A stretch of DNA of 64,000 bases from JAHBVH01 sp034432375 (GCA_034432375.1 DAOUCA010000025.1:26195-90194); one strand, 5' to 3'. Positions 1-9,697 are shown, counted from the stretch's first letter. Notes: generated by a model from the letters alone, not told the origin. Numbers and translations: made by a program.

Positions 1-1074
1 ATCATTATCATTATCCCAATCACCAACGGCAACATCAGTCGTTGCAAGGACCTCATCGGCGCTCCATACCAGCGCCATCCGCTCACCATGAACATTCATG
101 TAAATACGATTGGGTTGAACGCTATTGCCAACAACCAAGTCAGGATCACCATCTTTATCCCAGTCTGCCCACTTTACACTTGAGGTGAAATCGGTTTCTG
201 GCGATTTCCAAAATAGATTAAGCGTACCGTTATCGTCTTCGTAAAGCAGATTGGCATCACCATCTGTACCAACAGCTAGATCGTAGTCGAAATCACTATC
301 CCAGTCAGCCCAGGCCAAACTGGTAATATTATCGGTTCGTTGCGCCTGCCAAGCAATAGTTGGCGTACCCTGAAGACTACTGCAAGCACTTGTTTCAAAG
401 TGCCATAATTGTATAGGCTTCTCGGTATCGCTCACTGCGAGATCGCCATTCCCTGACGGCTTCCACTCGACAATTGGACGATAATATGTGTCTTGTGATG
501 TCCAAAGCAATGACATATTAAATGCAGAAATTTTGTAAAGTTTTAATGATAAATTTTGACTACCAACCGCTAAGACGCTTGCGCCGTTATTACATTTTAA
601 AATCGATAAACTAGTTATCTCTTGCCCAGTAGGGGGCGTGGAATCCCATGCTTCTAATCTAGATTGCAGATTCTGATAAACCAGAATCACACCATCATCC
701 TGCCCGACAACCAAATCTGCATATCCGTCACCATTGAGTTGTACGGCGATGAGACTCGACACTTGTCTTATGGCTTGGGTCGGAAAGTTCGAAGTAACTG
801 CGCCATCCTCAAACAAATATATAAGACCATTACCGCCATCAGAATTCCCGACAACGAGATCTAAATCTCGATCATTATCAAAGTCACCCCAGTCGATGGC
901 AGTACTAATCATCGTTCGTGCTCCTTCAGGTGGTAACCAAGCTACTACTAAGTTAATTGGATTCGCAACTGCTGTTGATCCTGAGATTGAAGTGAATCCC
1001 AGAGTAAATAGCACCAATACAACTACTGATCGGATGATCGAAAATTTGTAAGGTGCTGCACGATTCAGAGACAT
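1..1074 (-). CDS. Secreted FG-GAP/VCBS-repeat protein (partial, runs off left edge)
   Basis: The minus frame is open from a start at 1074 to the window edge (358 codons, no stop), so the C-terminus is missing. A GGGAGG ribosome binding site lies just upstream of the ATG. The first 40 or so residues are a signal peptide with a hydrophobic core (VVVLVLFTLGF). After it come repeated aspartate-rich calcium-loop motifs typical of FG-GAP/VCBS beta-propellers: WGDFDNDRDLDLVVGN near residue 60, LNGDGYADLVVG, WADWDSDFDYDLAVG, WADWDKDGDPDLVVG, and VGDWDNDND at the edge. Such proteins are exported surface or adhesion proteins with a Ca-stabilised propeller; the ligand cannot be told. It lies about 195 bp downstream of the STAND regulator on the same strand. 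Confidence 0.85.
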   Translation of the reverse strand, partial: MSLNRAAPYKFSIIRSVVVLVLFTLGFTSISGSTAVANPINLVVAWLPPEGARTMISTAIDWGDFDNDRDLDLVVGNSDGGNGLIYLFEDGAVTSNFPTQAIRQVSSLIAVQLNGDGYADLVVGQDDGVILVYQNLQSRLEAWDSTPPTGQEITSLSILKCNNGASVLAVGSQNLSLKLYKISAFNMSLLWTSQDTYYRPIVEWKPSGNGDLAVSDTEKPIQLWHFETSACSSLQGTPTIAWQAQRTDNITSLAWADWDSDFDYDLAVGTDGDANLLYEDDNGTLNLFWKSPETDFTSSVKWADWDKDGDPDLVVGNSVQPNRIYMNVHGERMALVWSADEVLATTDVAVGDWDNDND

Positions 1075-1269
1075 AGCCTATCCTCCCTTTGATAAAATTT
1101 CGCAACTTGCGAGAATCAATAGCGGATTGCCAAGTAGGCATCGTCTCAATGTATACAACGGCGTGGGGATTCGATCTAACTGACAATCAGTGTCTGTATT
1201 GGTCAATATCATTTTTGTGGCCAGCGGTGAATGGTTGCACTGCTAACACAGATATACAAAGTTAGGAAA

Positions 1270-4032
1270 TTATCCTTCTATTTCAGCAAGTTCACGTTTT
1301 GCGCCAACTTTTCGAAGTGTCTGCTGCGCTTCCTGCAAGACAGATTGACTTCGTTCCTTTTGCCCGCTCAATGACAACAACTGGCTAAATCGCAGTTTTG
1401 AACAAGCAACTTCATAGATTTCATCACTGAGCAATGCAATGCTTTTGCCAATCATCTCGATTGCTTTATCAATCTTGTTCTCGGTTTGCAAAATTTTCGC
1501 ATAAACACGATATGCTTTGCCTGCTTCAAGCTCAATTCCAATGTCAGTGGCCAGTTGAAGCGCCTTTTGGATATAGATCAGAGCCTCGTGCTCCTGCTGC
1601 TTGAGCAAACAAGCCTGAGCACGTAACGAAAGAATTTCGATCATCTGCGCTTGATCACCGATTGTTTGATTGATGGTTTCTGCTTCGCTAAGTAATTCCT
1701 CAATATCTAATAGATTCTGCTGACGGACTCTTAGCTCAGCCATACTGCACAATACAAAACTCAGATGGCGAATTAAGTTGTGAGACTTTGCGATTGTGAT
1801 TGCCTGTGCCAGATGGGTCACGGCATGCCCATCATCACCGCGGTTTGTGTATAAAATCCCAAGATTGTTGTGTAACTGAATCTGATTAATGACACTTCCC
1901 AATTCTTGCGCAATGCTCAATGCGCCCAGATAGTCAGTTACTGCACCATCCCAATCACCGGCTAATTCTTTATAAACACCGAGATTGCTTTGCAGACCCA
2001 ACATATGTAGGTGGTAGTTACGCCTTCGGCATATCTCCATTCCTTGCTGGGCATTCAATTTGGCCATGGGGGTATCTCCAAGATAGTAGTGAATTGTACT
2101 TAAATTCGTCAAGGCACGAACGTGGATATGATTCGGTTCTGTGGGTAACTGCGCGAATCCGCGATTTACTGATGTTAGCGCATCGGCATAGTTACCTAAT
2201 GCCATCAACACCGACCCTTCTTTAATCCGGAATTCTGCCTCTTCGAGTGGATATCTATCGACCGCAAGCCCAGCTCCCCGTCGAATCCAACTCATGGCAT
2301 CTTGCGGCGCATCGTGTTTTAGTAGATCGCCAAGCAATAAGTAAATCAATAGCTTCACTTGGTCTATCCGATCAGCATCTATGGAATCGACAAAGTTCAG
2401 CGCATTTTCATAACTGTTACGAGCCGCGTTTGTCTCGCCGATGAGTGCAGCTAGCTGCCCACGGGCTATATACAACTGCAGAGTCGATTCTGAAGTTAGG
2501 CTTTGGATTGAAATTCGCGTTAGGATTCGATAGAGAAGTCGTGCATGGCCTTGATTCATCAGGTCATGTAAATGCACTGTCACCAATGCAATCACATGTT
2601 GCACTTCGTCAGCATGGTGATAATGCAGGATCGCGTAAAGCGCATTGAGTTCAATCCGCTCATAAAAGTCACCGGCGCGGCGATGCATTTCTACGCGATG
2701 GCGTCGTCCCAATAAGTCATAATAGAATTCTTGCAAAATCGAATGCTGACTATATTCACGTCCATTTTCGCCTTCGCGCGCTGTCAGTAGATACCGATCA
2801 CTGAGCGTGATCAATTCGCGCCGAATGCCCCCTTCATCCATAACGTATTCAATTGCATCACGCGTAGCTGGGTAACCAAGTAGCACAGCAACTGCAGTCA
2901 TCACCTCGCGCTCTTCTTCCGTTAAGTTGCCATCAACTCTTTCCAATAAATAACGACTAATATCCTCTTCTTCAATAAGCCGACCAACGATACGCTCTGG
3001 TTGACGCGAATACTGAATTGCACCAATGGCGAGGCTAAGGAAGATTGCATTCCCTGCTGTGCGCACATGCAGTTCAGTGACAAGATCATCAGCAATCAAC
3101 AAACCCCGTTTATTGATTAACATCAACGTGTCTTCTAGATTTAAGCCGCTAAGCGAACGAGTAAGATCAGGCTGTATAAAAGACGATGCAATACGTGACG
3201 TTAGAACCACTCGCACCTTCTGTGTTTGGGCGGCGATCCGTAACCGTTGCAATAGGGTACGGACCAATGGTTCATCTTGAATATGATGGAAGTCATCCAG
3301 GCAAACGATATAATTCTGACCTTGAATCTGTTGCAACACATAGTCTAGGAGCACTTCCAAGGGCATAGAAGATTCACCAACTGACTGTTGTGCGGTATTT
3401 AACACCCGCCAGACTTGCTGTTGGCCGCGCAAATAGAGAAATCCTGCTAGCTTCCATAAGAGTGACCGAACTTCTTCATCAGGATGAAATGCGTGCCAAA
3501 AGGCCCGTCCCATCCCTGCGACATCACGCACCAAACGTGCCATGAGGGCGGTTTTGCCGACACCTGCTGTGCCAGCGATAACAGCAAGTCCATTTGTTTC
3601 AAGCAACTCAGTATAGTGACTCAATTCTTCCTTTCGGCCTACAAAATCAGGGATTTCAGGTGGCCGTGTGGGTTCTGGCGGGGGGGGAATATCATCTATG
3701 CTTTGGACTTTGCTTGGCCGCGTTGCCATCACATGTGCATACCACTCATCGTCGCTGAGCACCTCCCATCCCCATTCTTTGGCCAAGATATTCCAAAATT
3801 CTTCGAATACTTCTAAATCGCGCCGCAGCAGTAGATCATCCAGCAAATAACCGATGAAGCGAACGCGGTGCTGTTTGTCTGGAATTTGTTCACCGTTCTC
3901 CCATGCACCGATAGATTTACGACCTTGATTGGAAGATAGGCCAAATCTTTTTGCAACAGATGTCTGCGAGAGACGTGGTGTTGCCTGACGACGTAAATCG
4001 GCTAAGAAACGAAGTTTCGTTGCATTTGGCAT
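1270..4032 (-). CDS. STAND-type regulator: HTH, NB-ARC-like ATPase, TPR repeats
   Basis: The protein is 920 aa from the ATG at 4032 (MPNATKLRF). An extension to 4116 is open but adds 28 residues with no domain character. Residues about 1-60 form an XRE-like helix-turn-helix (LSQTSVAKRFGLSSNQ). A P-loop ATPase follows with Walker A GTAGVGKTAL, Walker B-like YIVCLDD and a sensor-like VVLTSR. From about residue 480 to the end, helical TPR-type repeats predominate, with paired AL/YG/A motifs such as LGNYADAL and LHNNLGILYTNRGDD. This layout matches signal-transduction ATPases of the MalT/AfsR kind, which oligomerise on ligand binding and switch transcription. It is divergent from the small secreted protein at 4275 and upstream of the FG-GAP gene, so it may control either. 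The effector is unknown. Confidence 0.88.
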   Translation of the reverse strand: MPNATKLRFLADLRRQATPRLSQTSVAKRFGLSSNQGRKSIGAWENGEQIPDKQHRVRFIGYLLDDLLLRRDLEVFEEFWNILAKEWGWEVLSDDEWYAHVMATRPSKVQSIDDIPPPPEPTRPPEIPDFVGRKEELSHYTELLETNGLAVIAGTAGVGKTALMARLVRDVAGMGRAFWHAFHPDEEVRSLLWKLAGFLYLRGQQQVWRVLNTAQQSVGESSMPLEVLLDYVLQQIQGQNYIVCLDDFHHIQDEPLVRTLLQRLRIAAQTQKVRVVLTSRIASSFIQPDLTRSLSGLNLEDTLMLINKRGLLIADDLVTELHVRTAGNAIFLSLAIGAIQYSRQPERIVGRLIEEEDISRYLLERVDGNLTEEEREVMTAVAVLLGYPATRDAIEYVMDEGGIRRELITLSDRYLLTAREGENGREYSQHSILQEFYYDLLGRRHRVEMHRRAGDFYERIELNALYAILHYHHADEVQHVIALVTVHLHDLMNQGHARLLYRILTRISIQSLTSESTLQLYIARGQLAALIGETNAARNSYENALNFVDSIDADRIDQVKLLIYLLLGDLLKHDAPQDAMSWIRRGAGLAVDRYPLEEAEFRIKEGSVLMALGNYADALTSVNRGFAQLPTEPNHIHVRALTNLSTIHYYLGDTPMAKLNAQQGMEICRRRNYHLHMLGLQSNLGVYKELAGDWDGAVTDYLGALSIAQELGSVINQIQLHNNLGILYTNRGDDGHAVTHLAQAITIAKSHNLIRHLSFVLCSMAELRVRQQNLLDIEELLSEAETINQTIGDQAQMIEILSLRAQACLLKQQEHEALIYIQKALQLATDIGIELEAGKAYRVYAKILQTENKIDKAIEMIGKSIALLSDEIYEVACSKLRFSQLLSLSGQKERSQSVLQEAQQTLRKVGAKRELAEIEG

Positions 4033-4039
4033 AAGAAAA

Positions 4040-4101
4040 TGTCGGGTGTTAATTGGCAAATGTCGGGAGTAGGAAGCAAATTGGCAGCTGACAACCCGAC
4101 A
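4040..4101 (-). promoter_or_regulatory. Repeated TGTCGGG boxes in the regulator's leader
   Basis: TGTCGGG occurs at 4040-4046 and 4061-4067, and its complement CCCGACA at 4095-4101. AATTGGCA occurs at 4051-4058 and 4079-4086. The paired boxes sit between the putative promoter and the start of the STAND regulator, a place suited to autoregulation. This is an inference from repeat pattern only. Confidence 0.35.
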
Positions 4102-4114
4102 ATAAAAGCGAGAC

Positions 4115-4143
4115 AATATAGATGCTTAAGCGAGAGATTGTAA
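4115..4143 (-). promoter_or_regulatory. Possible sigma70-type promoter of the STAND regulator
   Basis: On the minus strand TTACAA (4143-4138) is followed after 17 nt by TATATT (4120-4115). The -10 box matches 5 of 6 positions but the -35 box is weak. It would give a leader of roughly 75 nt before the ATG at 4032. Confidence 0.3.
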
Positions 4144-4274
4144 TACGTGTCACGTAGCCAGCAATGGCATTCTGGAAGGTGCTACAACACCGTAAGGTAT
4201 CTTCGAGAATAAGAATTTGCTTCACCAAGTTCAGTTTCATTCCACTTTTTTACATAGTCTATAAGGGGCATAAC

Positions 4275-4808
4275 ATGTTTCAACTCAAGTCACGCATGAT
4301 CCCATTCTTACTAGCGCTTGTTCTATTTGCAACGTTTGCATCAACTGGCACCGCTTTCGCCGACACGATTTCTGTCGGACCAGTCAATCATCCAACCGCT
4401 GAAGCCTACCGCATCGGTGGTGAACGAGTTAAGTTGAAAGCACAAGTCGTCTATACGACTGACTACGATCAACTCAACGCGATTGTCGAAGATACCTATT
4501 GGCAGTCCGGCACGCATGTTTGGGATAATCAATGGTACTACTGGAGCCTTCCAGACACGCGCTCGAAATTCCTCTTGTTGAGTTGGTATAACACGACGGC
4601 AGATACCTACGGCTGGCTGGTGTTGGACAAAGATTCTGACGGTTGGTGGTTCAAGACCAACAGTAAAGGCTGGCAAAAGCTGAATGAGGGGAGTACATAC
4701 ACAGCAACTTGGTACCCCAATGGCTATCATCTGGATATTGATATTCGCAATCCATACAACAGCGGTGATTGGAATCAATACGACATTTGGTACAGCTTCG
4801 GCGAGTAG
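4275..4808 (+). CDS. Small secreted aromatic-rich protein, unknown function
   Basis: The protein is 177 aa. The ATG at 4275 has AAGGGG about 8 nt upstream and begins a clear signal peptide (MIPFLLALVLFATF core, likely cleavage after AFA). An upstream in-frame start at 4164 would hide this signal peptide and is rejected. The mature part, about 145 aa, is rich in Trp, Tyr and Asp with runs such as WDNQWYYWSLPD and DSDGWWFKTNSKGWQ. That suggests a small beta-rich extracellular fold, perhaps carbohydrate binding, but I recognise no family. It is divergent from the STAND regulator and may be its target. Confidence 0.75.
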   Translation: MFQLKSRMIPFLLALVLFATFASTGTAFADTISVGPVNHPTAEAYRIGGERVKLKAQVVYTTDYDQLNAIVEDTYWQSGTHVWDNQWYYWSLPDTRSKFLLLSWYNTTADTYGWLVLDKDSDGWWFKTNSKGWQKLNEGSTYTATWYPNGYHLDIDIRNPYNSGDWNQYDIWYSFGE

Positions 4809-4870
4809 TATTTTGAGACTATCAAAATTCCGATGTCAGGCCCCAAACCGGAACGTCTGACAACTAAGCA

Positions 4871-4939
4871 GTAGATGCAAAATCCGCATACTAGTCTGGA
4901 CAACGTTTCATGATTTTAGAATGTATATTTTGCATCTAC
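4871..4939. repeat. Inverted repeat with 13-bp perfect arms
   Basis: GTAGATGCAAAAT at 4871-4883 is matched by its exact complement at 4927-4939. It lies in the 660-bp gap downstream of the small secreted gene and could fold as a stem in either transcript, but no T-tract follows. The rest of 4809-5088 holds CACGAAG direct repeats (5032-5056) and nothing else recognised. Confidence 0.55.
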
Positions 4940-5088
4940 CGTCAACAAATTGTTGTAGAACTTTCTCCGCTTCAGACTAGCCTTTTGATGTAAATAGAAC
5001 TGTAAGGCCATTCCAAGAATTAAATGATCCACGAAGTGCACGAAGACACACGAAGAAAAGACAATGCTTTGTGTCTCGTCGTGCATAG

Positions 5089-5397
5089 TTTAAATTTTGG
5101 ATCAGCCTAATTCAGGATGCTCAAGGTAAGACAACCATCAATAACCGAACAGGCAAACTCTATCTATCAGCATATCATAGCTTACAACAAAAGACAACGA
5201 ACTATGAATTTTACTTAGGCCAACGCAAGATTGTTGTAGCTTTATCGGGGCGTACATGGATATCATTGGCAAAACCATCCCGTGGTTACATCTACTTCCG
5301 CAATGATTGCAGTAAGCCCATTCGGTTGGCCATTAGCTATATGGACAGAAATCAAGAATGTCAACATGAATGCTGGTGGCATTTCGATGGCAATTAG
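5089..5397 (+). pseudogene. 5'-truncated gene remnant, DUF1036-like tail
   Basis: An open frame of about 103 codons runs from just after a TAG at 5086-5088 to a TAG at 5395-5397 but has no usable start codon. Its translation is protein-like: TGKLYLSAYHS, YEFYLGQRKIVV, then IYFRNDCSKPIRLAISYMD and a CWWHFDG ending. The N-C-x-x-P-I-x-x-A-I-x-Y plus WW pattern recalls small DUF1036-type domains, which is a tentative match. The frame begins right at a motif (GTTTAAATTTTGGAT, from 5088) that recurs at 34866, suggesting the gene's front was lost at a repeat junction. It may instead be coincidental coding character. Confidence 0.4.
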
Positions 5398-5467
5398 CGC
5401 AGTCTCTTGCTACACGATGATACGTACCTTGCATCGAACAACAGAAGCATACAATAAAGGAATTATC

Positions 5468-5986
5468 ATGCGCATTGACATCATCGGCACAGCTGGCTCT
5501 GGCAAGACGAAACTGGCACACCTAGTAGCCAAGCGACTACATTACCGCCACATTGAACTAGACTCGCTCTATTGGGGACCACAATGGACACCTGTTTCCA
5601 ATACAGAATTTCAATGTCAACTTGAACAGCTATTGACAAAGCAAAATTGGGTGATTGACGGAGAGTATAGCCAATTTAACCATACAATTTGGCCCAAAAC
5701 CGATTTGGTTATCTGGCTAGACTATCCGCTGCCGATTGTGATGTGGCGGTTGGTACGCCGAGGTATGCATTACGCATTGAGCAAACAAAACCTTTGGGGA
5801 GGTGAAAATAGAGAAAGTCTACCCAATCTATTCAATCAAAAGGCTATCATATGGAAGGCATTCCGATCCCACCATGAAAGACGTAAAACATATATGCAGA
5901 TACAAGATTACCCACGATTCATGAAGATGAACCTACTCCGTTTTCCCACACCCGGAGCGACAAACCGTTGGATGCGGAGCGTATAA
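5468..5986 (+). CDS. P-loop kinase of the adenylate kinase-like / FlaR topology-modulation group
   Basis: The protein is 172 aa. The ATG at 5468 has AAAGGA 7 nt upstream, while the longer frame from 5282 overlaps the preceding remnant and is not used. Walker A GTAGSGKT is at residues 8-15. HIELDSLYWGPQW follows, the substrate-site motif typical of FlaR-like adenylate-kinase relatives, then WVIDGEYSQ and the Walker B-like DLVIWLDYP. The C-terminal half has the Arg-rich lid (RLVRRG, HHERRKTY). Members are soluble NTP-dependent kinases of uncertain substrate. It seems monocistronic, followed after 53 bp by the large secreted gene. Confidence 0.85.
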   Translation: MRIDIIGTAGSGKTKLAHLVAKRLHYRHIELDSLYWGPQWTPVSNTEFQCQLEQLLTKQNWVIDGEYSQFNHTIWPKTDLVIWLDYPLPIVMWRLVRRGMHYALSKQNLWGGENRESLPNLFNQKAIIWKAFRSHHERRKTYMQIQDYPRFMKMNLLRFPTPGATNRWMRSV

Positions 5987-6039
5987 ATGCGTTTTAGGGC
6001 CGGTTCGTTCTACTTTTCAACCAACAAAAGAGGCACCCA

Positions 6040-9000
6040 ATGAAAAGATGTATTTCGCAGACAATCACGATTTTGTTACGGATCCTACTGTTGTTAAGCC
6101 TGACTCTCAGCATCCCCGCACCAGCCTTTGCACAAACAGCAACAGAATCGCCGGACACAAGCTCAAAAATCTACTTACCCTCAATCAGCAACGGCGGAAG
6201 CTTCACCCAGCAATCACAGCCGCCACCGCAGTTGGCCTATGTAGTAGGGAATCGTTATATCTACCAATGGGACCTTATGGTAGAAACCCGCGCCAAAAGC
6301 CAGGACACAGAAGGTGCCAAGGATGACAGCAACGTGTCATGGGTCAAAGGTATTGTACAATTGCAGATTCTATCTCAGGCAACTGATGGCACCTATCACA
6401 TTGCACTCTCGGTGTACAACCCACTTATTATTGCATCGGCACAGGATGAAGCAGCAACGAGTGTTGCCGATCCAACAATCACGGCGGCACTTGCCACTCC
6501 CCTCCTCTTTCAACAGACACCAACAGGAGCGATCCGTGAAATCCAATATAATCCGGAAGCGCCAACATCGGTTCTAGAGTTACAAAAAGGCATTGTGAAC
6601 TTTCTGCAGCTCTCCTTGCAAGAGGGACCGACTTATACCGTCGAAGAAGAAGGGGGGCAAGGTCGCTATCGCAGTCACTACACGCTCATCGACAATGCCG
6701 ATCAGATAACCATCACCAAAACCGTTGACGATAGTGACTTCATAGAAATGGTTCGCTCGGGTTCCACCGACATTGCAATTCGGCTACAGAACCAAGTCAA
6801 AATCGATTTCGACCAAATTCAAGGAATTCTGCAATCAGTTGATGTGACGGAGACGATTTCTACAGACGAACCAACGGAATTAGCAGCGGAAGAGCAAGAA
6901 ACAGCTGGCGCGGTCTCTTTTGAAGTCCTGACACAAGGTCGGTTACAGTTCTTGCAGGTACAACCAGCTACAGATAATAGCATCACAGCGGCGTCAGCGA
7001 ATTATATTTCTGGACGTTTACGTGCCAATCTATTAGACGCGATCGATGAACCAGCGGAGATTGATTTTGACACAAACAATCTAGCGCAGGAACTCCAACT
7101 GTTTGAGCAAGATCAAAGCAATGTTACACAAATGGTCCGTCTAGCAGAATTGGCGCGACAAAATCCATCTTCACAAGTTGTTGAAGCAGCTGCACTACGG
7201 ATGGCTCAAGTGACCGACGAACAACTGCGCATGATGTATACGGATCTATTGGTCATGGCTGCAACTGTTGATGCACAACAGGTCATTGTTCAACAGATAT
7301 TGTCCAACGAACAAGCCGGTGCTGTACTGCAATTACATACCTTAACGCAACTTGCTGATCTCAAGCAGCCCACGCCTGAACTCATCGCGCATGTCACAAC
7401 GCTCAGCCAAAGTAACAATGCCGAATTGCAAGCACAGGCGTTACTCACATTGGGTGGCTTGGCAAATTCACTACAACAGGTTGATACGCAGGCTGCTACC
7501 CAAATCACCAACAATCTGGTCGACCAGTTACAGATGACAACAAGTGATGAAGTGCGCGAACTGCTGCTGTTGGCTGTTGGTAACGCCGGAGTCGCAACCA
7601 CTGAAGGAGTTATCACTTCCTATCTTTCGCACGTAGATCCACATGTGCGTGGTGCCGCCATATTGGCTTTACGTAAAATACCAGGGGAGCCAGCCAGTGC
7701 CCAGTTGGTCGAGCGTCTCTCTCAAGAATCCAATGGCTATGTGCAAGAAATGGCAGCCATTGCGCTTGCCCATCGTTTAGAGAAGCCCCAATTGTACACA
7801 GTGCAAGCAGAACAGGCGCTTGCGAAGTATGCAACAGTCACAGCTGCCGCAGTCGATGGTACATGGGCAAAGAGTTGGGCAAAAAGTTTTAGCGCCGGCC
7901 CCTTAACCGTGAATCTACCAGGCGATATAACCATCAAAGGCGCGCCCGATGCTCCTGCCTTGACCTTTGACGCAAATCAGGCTGGCACAGGTCGAATTAT
8001 GGGGATTAACTTTAGCCTCTTCCGGGCCAAATTGCTGAGCGATGCACCATCCGGTGCGCGACGCTTTGGCGCTTATTTCTGGCTCGGCAGCAATACACTG
8101 ATTGGGAAATATGAGGCACAAATTCCCTGTACATATGCAAAAAGCGGCGTTCTCTGGGAAGGTACTAAAGAATTTTTCAGCGTGAACACCAGCATTCCCG
8201 TGTATGGGATCCTGATCGTTACCCTGAATGCCAGCGCCAGCGGATATGCCAAAATCACATACGACTATCAACAGCAGCTTTGTAACCTAGCAAATGCCAC
8301 ATTTACGGGAAGTATCACCCCGCAAACTGCCATTACGGCGCAAGGTAGCGCCTATGCCTCGCTACAGTTGCTACGCGGCGGCGTTGTGTTAACAGCGGAC
8401 ATCCTTAAGAGTTCTCTCCCGGCCCAAGCAAAAGCGTCTCTGATGCCCAACTCGTCACCGCGTCTCCAACTTTGCATTGATGTTCGGGCAAATATTGAAC
8501 CGTTGAGTGGGCAACTGACGGCTCGCGCCGAACGACGTAAATATCTGCTCTTTGGCGGGTGGAAAAGTCTTGGTTCATGGGATATCTGGAAATTCTCACT
8601 CGGTAATCAGAGCTTTACGTTGTTACGCGAATGTGTTCCTCCCGCGCCGGAACGAGTTTGTTATCCCGAATTCCCGAATCTACCGGCCGTCTTTGGGACA
8701 GAGTTCAACGACACCAACCTCCGTGGCACGGCCAACGCCGAACGAATCTGCGGGTTGGGCGGCAACGACACCATTTACGGTGCCAAGGGCAATGACGCCA
8801 TCAACGGCAATCAAGGTGATGACAATCTCAATGGTGAACTGGGGGACGATATTGTCCGCGGCGGGCAAGGCAACGATAGCGTCAATGGGGGTGAAGGCAA
8901 TGATAAACTTTACGGCGACCTAGGCAACGATATCCTCAATGGCAACCAGGGCAACGATACGGTTGCGGGCGGTGAAGGGAATGACATTGTCCGCGGTGGC

Positions 9001-9591
9001 CAGGATAATGATACGGTGCTAGGCGAAGCAGGTAACGATACACTTTATGGGGATAATGGCAATGATCGCCTTTCGGGTGGTGCTGGAAGCGATATCTTCG
9101 TCTATTATGTTGGCAATGGCAATGACGAAATCACCGATTTCCAGTGGTCTGCTGACCGCCTCCAACTCTATGGCACTTCGATTCGCAGCAAAACCCAACA
9201 GGGAAAAACCTGTCAGCTCAATTTGGCATCGGGCACCACGATCCGTCTTCTGAACGTCGGTACTTGCCGCAACCCTGCGACTGCTGCCGCGGCAATAATC
9301 GTTCCTCCCAAACTTACGGCCAAATATGAGGTTGAAACGGCAAATATCACAGTCCAAGAGAGCGGATTTGCTGCACACGAAAAGATGGATTTGCTGCTCA
9401 ACGATACCTATCTTCTGTCCGCTACGACAGATGACAGCGGGCTATTTGTCGCCGCAATTACTTGGCACACTCCGCTAGTCGCCGAGAGCATTGTTTTTGT
9501 TCCTGCATACCAATCGACTAACGACAGCGAGTCTATTGCCAGCTATCCAGTGGAGGCAATCGTCAACCAAAGTAAACTCTCTCTGTGTTGA
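6040..9591 (+). CDS. Secreted vitellogenin-like lipid-transfer domain protein with RTX repeats
   Basis: The protein is 1183 aa and the start has AGAGG 7 nt upstream. Residues 1-32 are a signal peptide (cut after AFA). Residues about 60-300 carry the landmarks of the animal vitellogenin/MTP N-terminal barrel: a YIYQW entry strand, VLELQKGIVNFLQL, then GRYRSHYTL and ITITKT. Residues about 350-590 are HEAT-like helical repeats (LLLLAVGNAGVATTEGVI, VRGAAILALRKI), again as in vitellogenin. Residues about 600-870 are beta-rich with cysteines. Residues about 884-1037 are RTX nonapeptides (GGxGNDxL type, about a dozen), so calcium-binding, and the C-terminal 100 aa are unknown. No type I exporter lies nearby and the signal peptide implies Sec export. 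A role in binding lipid outside the cell is inferred from the fold resemblance only. Confidence 0.85.
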   Translation: MKRCISQTITILLRILLLLSLTLSIPAPAFAQTATESPDTSSKIYLPSISNGGSFTQQSQPPPQLAYVVGNRYIYQWDLMVETRAKSQDTEGAKDDSNVSWVKGIVQLQILSQATDGTYHIALSVYNPLIIASAQDEAATSVADPTITAALATPLLFQQTPTGAIREIQYNPEAPTSVLELQKGIVNFLQLSLQEGPTYTVEEEGGQGRYRSHYTLIDNADQITITKTVDDSDFIEMVRSGSTDIAIRLQNQVKIDFDQIQGILQSVDVTETISTDEPTELAAEEQETAGAVSFEVLTQGRLQFLQVQPATDNSITAASANYISGRLRANLLDAIDEPAEIDFDTNNLAQELQLFEQDQSNVTQMVRLAELARQNPSSQVVEAAALRMAQVTDEQLRMMYTDLLVMAATVDAQQVIVQQILSNEQAGAVLQLHTLTQLADLKQPTPELIAHVTTLSQSNNAELQAQALLTLGGLANSLQQVDTQAATQITNNLVDQLQMTTSDEVRELLLLAVGNAGVATTEGVITSYLSHVDPHVRGAAILALRKIPGEPASAQLVERLSQESNGYVQEMAAIALAHRLEKPQLYTVQAEQALAKYATVTAAAVDGTWAKSWAKSFSAGPLTVNLPGDITIKGAPDAPALTFDANQAGTGRIMGINFSLFRAKLLSDAPSGARRFGAYFWLGSNTLIGKYEAQIPCTYAKSGVLWEGTKEFFSVNTSIPVYGILIVTLNASASGYAKITYDYQQQLCNLANATFTGSITPQTAITAQGSAYASLQLLRGGVVLTADILKSSLPAQAKASLMPNSSPRLQLCIDVRANIEPLSGQLTARAERRKYLLFGGWKSLGSWDIWKFSLGNQSFTLLRECVPPAPERVCYPEFPNLPAVFGTEFNDTNLRGTANAERICGLGGNDTIYGAKGNDAINGNQGDDNLNGELGDDIVRGGQGNDSVNGGEGNDKLYGDLGNDILNGNQGNDTVAGGEGNDIVRGGQDNDTVLGEAGNDTLYGDNGNDRLSGGAGSDIFVYYVGNGNDEITDFQWSADRLQLYGTSIRSKTQQGKTCQLNLASGTTIRLLNVGTCRNPATAAAAIIVPPKLTAKYEVETANITVQESGFAAHEKMDLLLNDTYLLSATTDDSGLFVAAITWHTPLVAESIVFVPAYQSTNDSESIASYPVEAIVNQSKLSLC

Positions 9592-9649
9592 TTAGTAATT
9601 CGATGATTGGTGATCCTTCACAGAGAACGCCAAAATTCGCCAGAGGCAG

Positions 9650-9697
9650 ATCGTTACAGTTGCTTGGGTGATTACAGCCACTGATCTCTGTAACGAT
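9650..9697. terminator. Hairpin between convergent genes
   Basis: ATCGTTACAG (9650-9659) pairs perfectly with CTGTAACGAT (9688-9697). It sits midway in the 127-bp gap between two convergent genes, so it may end transcription from both sides, although neither side has a strong T-tract. Confidence 0.45.
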
